A stretch of DNA of 15,212 bases from an uncultured Candidatus Saccharibacteria bacterium (GCA_938041005.1 CALHZJ010000077.1:1-15212), one strand, 5' to 3'. Positions 6,816 to 13,388 are shown, numbered from the stretch's first letter. Notes: generated by a model from the sequence alone, not told the origin. Made by a program: numbers and translations.

Positions 6816-7058
6816 CTACCGACCCTGAGGTCGATCGTCACGTAGGCGGAAGCTGATTCGTCCCTTTGTAAGATCGTAAGGGGTCATCTCAACCTCAACC
6901 TTATCACCAGGCACCAGACGAATATAATGCTTACGCATTCGTCCTGAAATGTGCGCGATGATACTATGGCCATTCTCCAGTTCCACCTTAAATTGAGTAT
7001 TAGGCAGTGCTTCCACTACCTTTCCTACCATTTTGATGACTTCCTTTTGACTCGCCAT
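6816..7058 (-). CDS. infA: Translation initiation factor IF-1
   Basis: The 80-aa protein is a single OB-fold. It shows VVEALPNTQFKVELENGHSI, the family's G-V-E-LPN-F-V-L-NGH signature, then HISGRMRKHYIRLVPGDKVE and the ending MTPYDLTKGRISFRLR. IF-1 occupies the A site of the small subunit during initiation. No Shine-Dalgarno precedes the ATG. A strong promoter whose -10 box ends 15 bases upstream predicts a leader of only about nine bases, so the transcript is nearly leaderless. It leads the infA-rpmJ-rpsM-rpsK-rpsD-rpoA-rplQ-rplM-rpsI unit. map and adk, which often lie before infA, are absent. Confidence 0.98.
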   Translation of the reverse strand: MASQKEVIKMVGKVVEALPNTQFKVELENGHSIIAHISGRMRKHYIRLVPGDKVEVEMTPYDLTKGRISFRLRDDRPQGR

Positions 7059-7073
7059 AAGTTACAGTTGTCA

Positions 7074-7102
7074 ATTATACAGTACTAAACACAGTTTGAC
7101 AA
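7074..7102 (-). promoter_or_regulatory. Promoter of the infA-rpsI transcription unit
   Basis: On the minus strand TTGTCA (7102-7097), a 17-base spacer and TATAAT (7079-7074) form a near-consensus sigma-70 promoter with five of six and six of six matches. The expected start site near 7067 is about nine bases before the infA ATG. Confidence 0.8.
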
Positions 7103-7124
7103 GGGTTTTCGCTGTAAATTTAAG

Positions 7125-7133
7125 TGCTATAAT
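7125..7133 (+). promoter_or_regulatory. Extended -10 promoter for the 7164 gene
   Basis: TGCTATAAT is a perfect extended -10 element 30 bases before the start codon. A TTGACA lies at 7096-7101, but 26 bases separate it from the -10 box, too far for a normal -35; it coincides with the -35 of the opposing infA promoter. The two promoters are back to back. Confidence 0.7.
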
Positions 7134-7163
7134 TGTACTATCAAATTTAACATAAGGATTTTT

Positions 7164-7739
7164 ATGGCAAGCAAGAAAAAACCAGCAAACTTTAAGGTTA
7201 CAAAATCGAAGAATGAGATAATGACCGCAGCGCTAATCGGTCTGGTGACGGCTTTGATAGTGATAGTTATTGGCGTAATTTTACTACACGCCAATCAAAC
7301 TTCCGACAAGACGTCTCAAGTAGCGGAAAAGGTTGACAACGGATTTGTGAGCTTGGGATCTTTAGGCTTTCGAATTGAAGGAGGCAAAGCGGTTATTCGC
7401 AACGATTCAGCCACACAAGAGCTTCGTGATTTTCTGAAGGCAGACGCGAAGAAGTCGGGCTGTAAGGATAACAATGGCGTAACTGCGGTAATTGCCCATT
7501 CCCAGGACGAGAAACAATTGTTATTGGGTTATGGTTGCGGCAATTCTGTGGCACGAATGTTTGCAGTTAAGAAAGACGACGGATGGAAAGCGATTTCTCC
7601 AACCAATCAATTTAACCTGTTTGAAATTCCGAGCTGTAAGATGGTTGATGAAAATAACATTAGTAATGAAATTGCGCCAGTCTGTCAAAATGAGAAAAAA
7701 GTTGGCGACAATTTATCTTACGATTACAAAATACGATAG
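7164..7739 (+). CDS. Membrane-anchored extracytoplasmic protein with four cysteines, unknown function
   Basis: The 191-aa protein has a lysine-rich cytoplasmic N-terminus (1-18) and one hydrophobic helix at about 20-41 (AALIGLVTALIVIVIGVILL). A domain of about 145 residues that should face outward follows. The positive-inside rule supports this type II-like orientation. The outer domain has four cysteines (100, 125, 158, 174) that could form two disulfides, and alternating strand-like segments. No family is recognised. AAGGATTTTT gives a good ribosome binding site. It is a monocistronic plus-strand gene inserted between infA and secY, with its own extended -10 promoter and a hairpin terminator shared with secY. 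Confidence 0.85.
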   Translation: MASKKKPANFKVTKSKNEIMTAALIGLVTALIVIVIGVILLHANQTSDKTSQVAEKVDNGFVSLGSLGFRIEGGKAVIRNDSATQELRDFLKADAKKSGCKDNNGVTAVIAHSQDEKQLLLGYGCGNSVARMFAVKKDDGWKAISPTNQFNLFEIPSCKMVDENNISNEIAPVCQNEKKVGDNLSYDYKIR

Positions 7740-7757
7740 TCCATTCACAAAAATAAT

Positions 7758-7782
7758 TCCCCGCTTTTCGGCGGGGATTTTT
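7758..7782. terminator. Bidirectional terminator between the 7164 gene and secY
   Basis: A 7-bp GC-rich stem (7758-7764 with 7771-7777, TCCCCGC and its complement) with a TTTTCG loop is followed by five T on the plus strand. On the minus strand the stem is followed by ATTATTTTT. It lies 18 bases after the plus-strand stop and 8 bases past the secY stop. Confidence 0.85.
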
Positions 7783-7790
7783 AATGTCAA

Positions 7791-9266
7791 CTATTTTCTC
7801 TTAAACAAACGACGCTTCTTACTCTTCTTTTTGTCGCTATCAAGCAGCTCGTCTGGGTCAAAGTCATCATATGTAACCATCAGCGCACGAGAGTTGACTT
7901 GTCGCAGAGTTTCAAGGGCAACAGATACGATAATCAAGATTCCAGTACCGCCAATTGACAAGCGCAAACCTTGCAAGCCTGTTAAATTGTACGTGAGATA
8001 TTCTGCGACGAATGGCAGAATAGCCACGATTCCTAGGACAATTGAGCCGAACAAAATCAAGCGATTGACGGTTTTCATAAGGTATTTTTCAGTCTGAGCG
8101 CCTGGACGTACACCTTCAATAAATCCGCCCTGCTTCTGCAGATTTTCGGCAATTTCATTAGCGTTAAAGACGATTCCAGTGTAGAAATACGTAAAGGCGA
8201 TAACCAAGATAAAATACAGCGTTGGGTAGATAAATGCTTCTGCGGTACTGCCGGTGAATGAGCCGGCGTTTGGAGCTTGGAACCAAGTAATGAGCTTGTT
8301 GGCGGTCGGCAGAAGATCGGCGTTACCAGACGCTTTCATAACTTGACCAACGAATTGCGGCAAGCTTAGGAATGCAACCGCAAAGATGACTGGAATAACT
8401 CCCGCAGCAATCAACTTAACCGGCAAAATGCTTTTTACATCACCGTAATTACTGTTTCCGTGAACGCGTTTTGCGTAGTTAATCGTAATGACACGCTGAG
8501 CTTCGTTGATTTTAACTAGGAAGTAAAGGACGATGAGTCCGGCGATTGACATGATTAATATCGTCCAGAACATAACTGGGTTTACAGGGAGAGTGAACCA
8601 GTTGAAGACGTTTAAGCTGCCAGATGAGGTGTTGAACAATGATGAGATTAATGACGCGAGCATTTGTGGCAATTGGCTAATGATACCAGCGAAGATTACG
8701 ATAGAAATACCGTTGCCGATTCCTTGCTCAGTAATCAACTCACCGAGCCACATCAGAAGAACAGATCCTGCCGTCATTGAAGTGATTGAAACAATCCATT
8801 CCATCATCGTAGGGTCGGCCAATGTCGTACTGCCGCCTTGAAGAACTGTTTGCCTTAAGATAAAGATGAAAGCGATTGACTGGACAATAGCAAGCGGCAC
8901 GGTAATAACACGCGTCCATTGCTGAATTTTTCGACGTCCAGATTCACCATCTTTGTGTAGTTCCTCAAGCTTTGGAATGGCTTTGGTCAGAAGCTGAATG
9001 ATAATACTAGCGGTAATAAATGGACTAAGTCCAACCAACACCAGAGAGAAGCTCGACAACGCGCCACCAGATAGCAAGTTCAAAATTCCACCAAGGTCAG
9101 ATTGCCCAAGCACCGACGAAATCGCGTTACGCAGCTGCGTTGGTTCCGCCAATGGCACTGGAATGTGCGCCAATAATCGATAAACAACGATTATTCCCAC
9201 GACAATAAATAGTCGTTTTTGCATATCTTTATTTTTCAGCGAGCGAAAAATTATTCTCCAATTCAT
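7791..9266 (-). CDS. secY: Protein translocase subunit SecY
   Basis: The 491-aa protein shows the SecY plan. A short cytoplasmic N-terminus (MNWRIIFRSLKNKDMQKRL) precedes TM1 with RLLAHIPVPL. The plug region follows (LLSGGALSSFSLVLVGLSPF), then ITASIIIQLL and the IPKLEELHKDGESGRRKIQQ loop. Later come GIGNGISIVIFAGI, the long cytoplasmic loop with INYAKRVHGNSNYGDVKSIL, and LPVKLIAAGVIPVIFA. It ends with VRPGAQTEKYL and a lysine/arginine tail. About ten membrane helices are visible. It forms the channel for exported and membrane proteins, including the two anchored proteins encoded on either side. GAGGGG gives the ribosome binding site. It forms its own transcription unit, cut off from rplO and infA, whereas in most bacteria it follows rplO directly. 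Confidence 0.98.
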   Translation of the reverse strand: MNWRIIFRSLKNKDMQKRLFIVVGIIVVYRLLAHIPVPLAEPTQLRNAISSVLGQSDLGGILNLLSGGALSSFSLVLVGLSPFITASIIIQLLTKAIPKLEELHKDGESGRRKIQQWTRVITVPLAIVQSIAFIFILRQTVLQGGSTTLADPTMMEWIVSITSMTAGSVLLMWLGELITEQGIGNGISIVIFAGIISQLPQMLASLISSLFNTSSGSLNVFNWFTLPVNPVMFWTILIMSIAGLIVLYFLVKINEAQRVITINYAKRVHGNSNYGDVKSILPVKLIAAGVIPVIFAVAFLSLPQFVGQVMKASGNADLLPTANKLITWFQAPNAGSFTGSTAEAFIYPTLYFILVIAFTYFYTGIVFNANEIAENLQKQGGFIEGVRPGAQTEKYLMKTVNRLILFGSIVLGIVAILPFVAEYLTYNLTGLQGLRLSIGGTGILIIVSVALETLRQVNSRALMVTYDDFDPDELLDSDKKKSKKRRLFKRK

Positions 9267-9308
9267 GTTTTAGCCCCTCATAGTCACTAACAATTCTTAA
9301 CTCTGTTA

Positions 9309-9337
9309 ATTATACATTACCTTAGCGGATATTTCCA
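9309..9337 (-). promoter_or_regulatory. Promoter of secY
   Basis: On the minus strand TGGAAA (9337-9332), a 17-base spacer and TATAAT (9314-9309) form a plausible sigma-70 promoter. The start site would lie about 35 bases before the secY ATG. It diverges from the -10 box at 9364-9369. Confidence 0.65.
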
Positions 9338-9363
9338 TACTAAAAACATAAAAGCGTATGCGT

Positions 9364-9369
9364 TATAAT
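9364..9369 (+). promoter_or_regulatory. -10 box for the OmpA-like gene
   Basis: TATAAT lies 33 bases before the preferred start codon. The expected -35 position (9341-9346) holds only TAAAAA, a weak match. It is divergent from the secY promoter. Confidence 0.5.
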
Positions 9370-9402
9370 TGAGTCAATAACATAATATAAATGAGGTATT
9401 AT

Positions 9403-10119
9403 ATGCAACAGCAACCTGAAATCCCATCAACTCCACCAATTACGCCACCACCAAACCCAGAATTGCCCCAAAATTATCCACCAAAGAAAAGTAAATTATG
9501 GCTATGGATTACTCTGGCAATCGTGGGAGTGCTGGCGATAATCGGAATAGTGGCGGCAACTGTTCTTGTGTCAAATAAAACCGCGCCTTCAAAGAATACG
9601 AATATTTCACGGAAAGAAGCAGTCAAACCTAAGGGCGAAGAAAAGAAGAGTGAGGATAAGAAACAGAATTTAGCTAAATCAAATTCAAAATGTTTAACGT
9701 CTGCTGATTTTCGAAAAGCTGGCTATGACTACATGAAAGACGGCTATTTTACGCTTAATAACGGTAAATATAATTTTAAAAATGTTTTCTTCAATGCGGA
9801 TTCGACGCAATATACATACGAGGGAATTGCCGTTGACGAACTAGCTAAACTGGGGTCGCTATATAAATTAAACAGCCAAAAAGAATTTTCAATTGAACTG
9901 GTCGGTCAGACGTATGAAAGTTCGAAGACAAGTGCTGGCACAAAATTAGCCATGGAGCGCGCCGATAAAGTTAAGCAAGGATTAGTCTCGCAAGGTTTTC
10001 CTGAGAGTAAGATTATTATCTCTGAGCCAAAAATCGCCAATCACGACAGTAGCGATGACACCGCCGACAGAAACGTGACTATTTATCTAGTCGTGCCGCA
10101 AGAATGTAGCGAAAAATAG
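9403..10119 (+). CDS. Membrane-anchored protein with OmpA/MotB-like C-terminal domain
   Basis: From the ATG at 9403 (GAGG six bases upstream, preferred over the ATG at 9391) the protein is 238 aa. The N-terminus is rich in proline and glutamine (1-27). One membrane helix lies at about 33-56, then a lysine/glutamate spacer (57-95). A domain at about 97-235 resembles the OmpA C-terminal fold: NVFFNADST (127-135), LAKLGSLYKL, FSIELVGQT (162-170) at the place of the GHTD strand, LAMERADKVKQGL (182-194) matching LSxxRAxxVxxyL, and ADRNVTIYLV (221-230) matching the NRRVEI strand. Arg186 fits the peptidoglycan-contacting Arg; the usual Asp after GHT is not kept. Cys97 and Cys235 may pair. It may tie the membrane to the cell wall. 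It sits between rplO and secY, opposite in strand. Confidence 0.75.
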   Translation: MQQQPEIPSTPPITPPPNPELPQNYPPKKSKLWLWITLAIVGVLAIIGIVAATVLVSNKTAPSKNTNISRKEAVKPKGEEKKSEDKKQNLAKSNSKCLTSADFRKAGYDYMKDGYFTLNNGKYNFKNVFFNADSTQYTYEGIAVDELAKLGSLYKLNSQKEFSIELVGQTYESSKTSAGTKLAMERADKVKQGLVSQGFPESKIIISEPKIANHDSSDDTADRNVTIYLVVPQECSEK

Positions 10120-10140
10120 TCCAAAAATCAGGGCAAAAGA

Positions 10141-10168
10141 AAATCCCCTTCGAAATGGAAGGGGATTT
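10141..10168. terminator. Bidirectional terminator between the OmpA-like gene and rplO
   Basis: An 11-bp perfect stem (10141-10151 with 10158-10168, AAATCCCCTTC and its complement) has a six-base loop. On the minus strand it is followed by TTCTTTT, a good end for the rplF-rplR-rpsE-rplO unit. On the plus strand it follows the stop by 21 bases and is trailed by ATTATTA. Confidence 0.85.
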
Positions 10169-10185
10169 ATTATTACCGAGAAAAA

Positions 10186-10659
10186 TTATTTCTCTTCAGC
10201 TTCTTTCGCACTTTGGCGTAGAGGTGTAGCTACTTTCTCGAATGAGCCACCAGCTTTTTCGATGGCAGCAACAACTGAAGCTGAGGCAGCTTGTACTTTC
10301 AAGTCAACCTTAGCCTTCAATTCACCACGAGCAATCACCTTAACCGTGTGGAATGGAGTTGCAATGTAGCCTTCAGTGAACAACAAAGCATTGTCAACAG
10401 TCTTGCCGTCAAATGCGTTCAAGTGATCCATGTACACAACTTGAGCTGGAGTTCGCAAGCTCTTGAATCCGCGAGCCTTTGGCACAGCTTGAGCTAGTGG
10501 ACGCTGACCACCCTGGAACATTACGCGAAGCTTCTTACCTGTTCGGGCGTTCTGACCTTTAGTACCGCGACCAGCAGTTTTACCTTGACCAGCAGCAATA
10601 CCGCGACCAACACGCTTTTTATTCTTGTTTGCTGAAACTTGGAGATCATTGTACTTCAT
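10186..10659 (-). CDS. rplO: 50S ribosomal protein L15 (uL15)
   Basis: The 157-aa protein begins MKYNDLQVSANKNKKRVGRG and has GQGKTAGRGTKGQNART, the glycine/arginine-rich N-terminal arm of L15. FQGGQRPLAQAVPKARGF matches the conserved GGQxPLxRRxPKxGF loop. The C-terminal globular domain around 75-145 has the VKVIARGELKAKVDLKVQAA strand-helix pattern. The last residues are a charged tail. It overlaps the rpsE stop by one base (TAATG), with AAGGAGG upstream. No rpmD lies between rpsE and rplO, and secY does not follow directly. Confidence 0.98.
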   Translation of the reverse strand: MKYNDLQVSANKNKKRVGRGIAAGQGKTAGRGTKGQNARTGKKLRVMFQGGQRPLAQAVPKARGFKSLRTPAQVVYMDHLNAFDGKTVDNALLFTEGYIATPFHTVKVIARGELKAKVDLKVQAASASVVAAIEKAGGSFEKVATPLRQSAKEAEEK

Positions 10660-11249
10660 TATTTAGCCTCCTTTTTAGCAACCTTTTTTACAGGCTGAGC
10701 GCTTAGCCATTGATCGTGTGGAACTAATGACTTTAGAGCTTCAATAGTTGCGTAAGCGATGTTAACCTTATTGGTTGAGCCAAGAGATTTGGTCAATAGG
10801 TTACGAACACCTGTTACGCCGATAATCTGACGAACTACACCACCAGCGATAATACCAGTACCAGGAGCAGCTGGCTTGATCAATACGCGTGCGCCAGAGA
10901 ATTTAACTTCGCTGTCGTGCGGAATTGTTTCGCCGTTTAATGGCAATGTAATCAAGTGCTTTTTAGCGACTGATGTAGCCTTAGCGACTGCAGCTTGAAC
11001 GTCTGCACCCTTAGCAACACCGACACCAACTTTATCTTTGCGGTTACCAACAACCACCAAAGCCTTAAATCGGAAGCGGCGACCACCTTTAACCACGCGA
11101 GAAACGCGGTCAATGTTGATTACCAATTCTTCAAACTCTTTTGGTGCGTCATCGCGCACATTTCGCCGGTCATCGCGGCGACCACCACGTGGATTTCGAG
11201 GTCGACGACCTTCTGCACGTGGGGTAGTATTTGCAGCTTGCTCTGCCAT
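10659..11249 (-). CDS. rpsE: 30S ribosomal protein S5 (uS5) with Arg-rich N-terminal extension
   Basis: From the chosen ATG the protein is 196 aa. Residues 1-40 are a disordered, Arg/Gly/Asp-rich extension (NPRGGRRDDRRNVRDD). The S5 core follows: VVKGGRRFRFKALVVVGNRK, then VGVGVAKGADVQAAVAKA and the C-terminal domain with IKPAAPGTGIIAGGVVR and LGSTNKVNIAYATIEAL. S5 lies at the mRNA entry channel and influences decoding accuracy. The start at 11249 is one base after the rplR stop and has GGAGTTTTAGT upstream. An alternative start at 11282 would lie inside rplR with no ribosome binding site. Confidence 0.97.
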   Translation of the reverse strand: MAEQAANTTPRAEGRRPRNPRGGRRDDRRNVRDDAPKEFEELVINIDRVSRVVKGGRRFRFKALVVVGNRKDKVGVGVAKGADVQAAVAKATSVAKKHLITLPLNGETIPHDSEVKFSGARVLIKPAAPGTGIIAGGVVRQIIGVTGVRNLLTKSLGSTNKVNIAYATIEALKSLVPHDQWLSAQPVKKVAKKEAK

Positions 11250-11250
11250 A

Positions 11251-11601
11251 CTAAAACTCCAATCCTTCTTGGCGCGCAGCATCAGCCAAAGCCTTTAGGC
11301 GGCCAGCGTATTGACGACCATTGCGATCAAACACTACTGCGCTAATCTTAATTTTCTTTGCTTTTTTAGCAATTTCAGTACCGATAGCGGCACTTTTTTC
11401 AGTCATCGTGCCAGTCGCTTTTGTTCCAACTGTAGTTGCTGCAGCCAATGTTTTACCAGCCACATCGTCAATCAATTGCGCGCTAACGTGCAAATTGCTA
11501 ATAGTAACTGTCAAGCGTGGGCGCTCTGCCGTGCCTGAAACCTTAGCGCGAACGCGGTTTTTGCGAAGAGCGCGGTTGAGTAGCTTCTTATTTTCAGCCA
11601 T
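11251..11601 (-). CDS. rplR: 50S ribosomal protein L18 (uL18)
   Basis: The 116-aa protein has the L18 signature: RKNRVRAKVSGTAERPRLTV, then ISNLHVSAQLIDDVAGKTLA. It continues with the ATTVGTKATG region and a C-terminus AVVFDRNGRQYAGRLKALAD, then AARQEGLEF, matching the family's FDRGGYxYHGRVKALADAAREAGLxF. L18 helps attach 5S rRNA to the large subunit. The final glycine-leucine-glutamate-phenylalanine end is typical. It begins two bases after the rplF stop; only a weak AGGT lies upstream, so coupling to rplF is likely. Confidence 0.98.
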   Translation of the reverse strand: MAENKKLLNRALRKNRVRAKVSGTAERPRLTVTISNLHVSAQLIDDVAGKTLAAATTVGTKATGTMTEKSAAIGTEIAKKAKKIKISAVVFDRNGRQYAGRLKALADAARQEGLEF

Positions 11602-11603
11602 GA

Positions 11604-12143
11604 TTACTTACCTGTCTTTCCTGCTTTACGCAAAATCTGCTCGTCGACATACTTGATACCCTTGCCCTTGTATGGTTCAGGCTTCTTCAATGCGCGGATT
11701 TCCGCTGCAACTTGGCCGACTTGTTGTTTATTGATACCGCTAACAACGATAATCATTTTTTCGTTGGTAACAGTTACGCCTTCTGGGGCTTTGTATTTGA
11801 CTGGATGTGAAAATCCAAGTGCCATTTCTAGCTCGTTGTTGCTTGAGCTAACACGGAAACCGACACCGTTAACCTCTAGGCGTTTTTCATAACCTTTGGT
11901 TACACCGATTACCATGTTGTTAATTAGCGCGCGCATCAGACCATGCTGACTACGGGCTACTTTGGACTCGTCCTTAGGATGTACCGTGACTTGTCCGTCT
12001 TCGACTTTCACCTCAACTGCTGGTGTGATGAATTGCTTCAATTCACCCTTTGGTCCTTTAACGACCACATCACCAGAGTCAACCGTGATTGTCACACCGG
12101 CCGGAATAATCACCGGCAGTTTTCCGATTCGACTCAGACTCAT
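11604..12143 (-). CDS. rplF: 50S ribosomal protein L6 (uL6)
   Basis: The 179-aa protein begins MSLSRIGKLPVIIPAGVTIT and has VVKGPKGELKQFITP. It continues with HGLMRALINNMVIGVTKGYE and the second domain with LALGF-like and SHPVKYKAPEGV segments. The ending has IRALKKPEPYKGKGIKYVDE, the strongly conserved L6 C-terminal KxPEPYKGKGI motif. L6 supports the GTPase-centre side of the large subunit. AAGGTGA precedes the ATG. It heads its own unit behind a promoter, with no rpsH upstream, so the spc operon is broken here. Confidence 0.98.
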   Translation of the reverse strand: MSLSRIGKLPVIIPAGVTITVDSGDVVVKGPKGELKQFITPAVEVKVEDGQVTVHPKDESKVARSQHGLMRALINNMVIGVTKGYEKRLEVNGVGFRVSSSNNELEMALGFSHPVKYKAPEGVTVTNEKMIIVVSGINKQQVGQVAAEIRALKKPEPYKGKGIKYVDEQILRKAGKTGK

Positions 12144-12179
12144 TACTCACCTTTCGTGTGATTTGATATTAACTTCAGT

Positions 12180-12209
12180 ATTTTAACATAGATTAGAGGT
12201 AAAAAGCAA
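12180..12209 (-). promoter_or_regulatory. Promoter of the rplF-rplR-rpsE-rplO unit
   Basis: On the minus strand TTGCTT (12209-12204), an 18-base spacer and TAAAAT (12185-12180), with TG one base before it (TGTTAAAAT), make an extended -10 promoter. The start site would be about 30 bases before rplF. Confidence 0.6.
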
Positions 12210-12219
12210 GGTTTTCAAA

Positions 12220-13164
12220 CTACAAATTAACCTCATATACATCCAGCTCGATTGAATTAACCATTTGCCTTATTCGAGCACTATCCGCCATTTCCAACCA
12301 ACCTTTGCCGCCAATGATACACCCTCCAAGGATCGCATTTAGCGTACTCCTGTTTAATATAACCTGTTTATGATTGTCCGAACATCGAACAAGAGCTTTT
12401 TGTAAATTATCGCAAAAGACAGACGACGATAAAATTTTTATATACTCTAAGAAATCACAACTCAATTGATTAATTATTTTGTCATCTTTCTTCAATAGTC
12501 CAAGAAATATTCTGTATCCAACCGAAATTGACGCCTCCGACCACTGATCGCCACGATCATACACCGTATATTTTTCTCGCACGACCGTCAAGAAATTGAG
12601 AGCCACAATCTGCATAACAATTGCCGCCAGAGCTTGATCAACCGGCGTCTGTATGTGACTTTCATCAATTGAATACTCCAGAACGCATTCACGAAAAAGA
12701 TCGTCAGACTCTTTACTGTATTTTATATACGAAGTACGAAAAAGCGTATTAACAGAGCTCTCGTCGTGAGCTTTACGATACATCATATCAATTTGCTTAC
12801 GCCACGGAGAAATCTGAACTTCGCGTAGCTTTTTACTCAGTTCACTTCGGTCGACTTCTACTATATTTCGATTCATTTCTATCCCGCACTCGCCAGCAGC
12901 CCGCAAAGCAGTATCTTCTGGAATGACTAATTTATCAAACTCTCGTAATGCCTCGTCATATGTCTTTTTCGCTTCCGGACTATATAATTCAGCATCCATA
13001 AAACAAGTGTCGCCATATGTTTTTGCAGACAGTATGATATCGCTCAGAACAAAAAACTCATTGTCTTGAAGACGCTTCAAAACGTACTGAGCTAATAAAT
13101 GTTCATAAATATGAGCGATTAGCCCGTCGTTATCGGCTGTTTTGTATAAGGATGAATACATCAT
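12220..13164 (-). CDS. M16-like (inverzincin) peptidase homologue, short form
   Basis: The 314-aa protein has HIYEH at residues 18-22, the inverted HxxEH zinc motif of M16 peptidases (insulinase, processing peptidase, pitrilysin). Glu21 would be the general base. Glu92 or Glu96 in GECGIEMNRN is a candidate third ligand, about 70-74 residues later, near the family's spacing. Residues 57-100 resemble the M16 helix region. No signal peptide is seen. The protein is shorter than a full two-domain M16 unit (about 420 aa), with only 17 residues before the motif where 40 or more are usual. The frame stays open upstream to a stop at 13234-13236 with no ATG, GTG or TTG, so an unusual start or an N-terminal loss is possible. 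It precedes rplF on the same strand. Confidence 0.65.
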   Translation of the reverse strand: MMYSSLYKTADNDGLIAHIYEHLLAQYVLKRLQDNEFFVLSDIILSAKTYGDTCFMDAELYSPEAKKTYDEALREFDKLVIPEDTALRAAGECGIEMNRNIVEVDRSELSKKLREVQISPWRKQIDMMYRKAHDESSVNTLFRTSYIKYSKESDDLFRECVLEYSIDESHIQTPVDQALAAIVMQIVALNFLTVVREKYTVYDRGDQWSEASISVGYRIFLGLLKKDDKIINQLSCDFLEYIKILSSSVFCDNLQKALVRCSDNHKQVILNRSTLNAILGGCIIGGKGWLEMADSARIRQMVNSIELDVYEVNL

Positions 13165-13229
13165 TTTGTTGATCTCTTTGTCGGCTAGGAAATACTCTTC
13201 CAGACGGTCACTGTATCTCCGAAATTTAT

Positions 13230-13388
13230 TTAATCATAGCACATATCTATCAAGTTAGCGATATTTCGCAAATTGCTATATACTTTTAGACGAATAGGTA
13301 GAATTAAAATTGCACCTACTACACATACAGCAATTACTTTTTGAAAATTTCTTTTTTCTTGTTTAGTCATATAATTATACCATTTCAT
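13230..13388 (-). CDS. Small membrane protein, 52 aa, unknown function
   Basis: The start at 13388 follows GGAGG by nine bases. The product begins MKWYNYMTKQEKRNFQ and has one hydrophobic segment at about 18-33 (VIAVCVVGAILILPI) followed by a basic, then neutral tail ending IDMCYD. An internal ATG gives a 46-aa version. The DNA is very AT-rich compared with the ribosomal cluster. No family is recognised. The strong ribosome binding site and membrane helix support a real gene, but at this length chance remains possible. It lies 61 bases after the EXLDI-family gene and on the same strand, so the two may be co-transcribed. Confidence 0.45.
   Translation of the reverse strand: MKWYNYMTKQEKRNFQKVIAVCVVGAILILPIRLKVYSNLRNIANLIDMCYD
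13233..13241 (-). promoter_or_regulatory. Possible extended -10 promoter for the M16-like gene
   Basis: On the minus strand TGCTATGAT fits the TGnTATnaT extended -10 form. It lies about 69 bases before the first ATG of the M16-like gene, leaving a leader that contains GGAG and remains open in the gene's frame. No -35 hexamer is clear. Confidence 0.4.

Noticed and set aside
7096..7101. TTGACA as -35 of the 7164 gene promoter
   Set aside because: The spacing to TATAAT is 26 bases, too long for sigma-70; the extended -10 motif explains the promoter instead.
11250..11282. Longer S5 start at 11282
   Set aside because: It lies inside rplR, has no ribosome binding site, and the extra residues are not S5-like; the ATG at 11249 follows GGAG.
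10995..11345. Open frames on the plus strand across rpsE and rplR (also across rplF, rpsM, rpsD and secY)
   Set aside because: They are antisense shadows of strongly conserved ribosomal and secretion genes, with no ribosome binding sites and no recognisable protein features.
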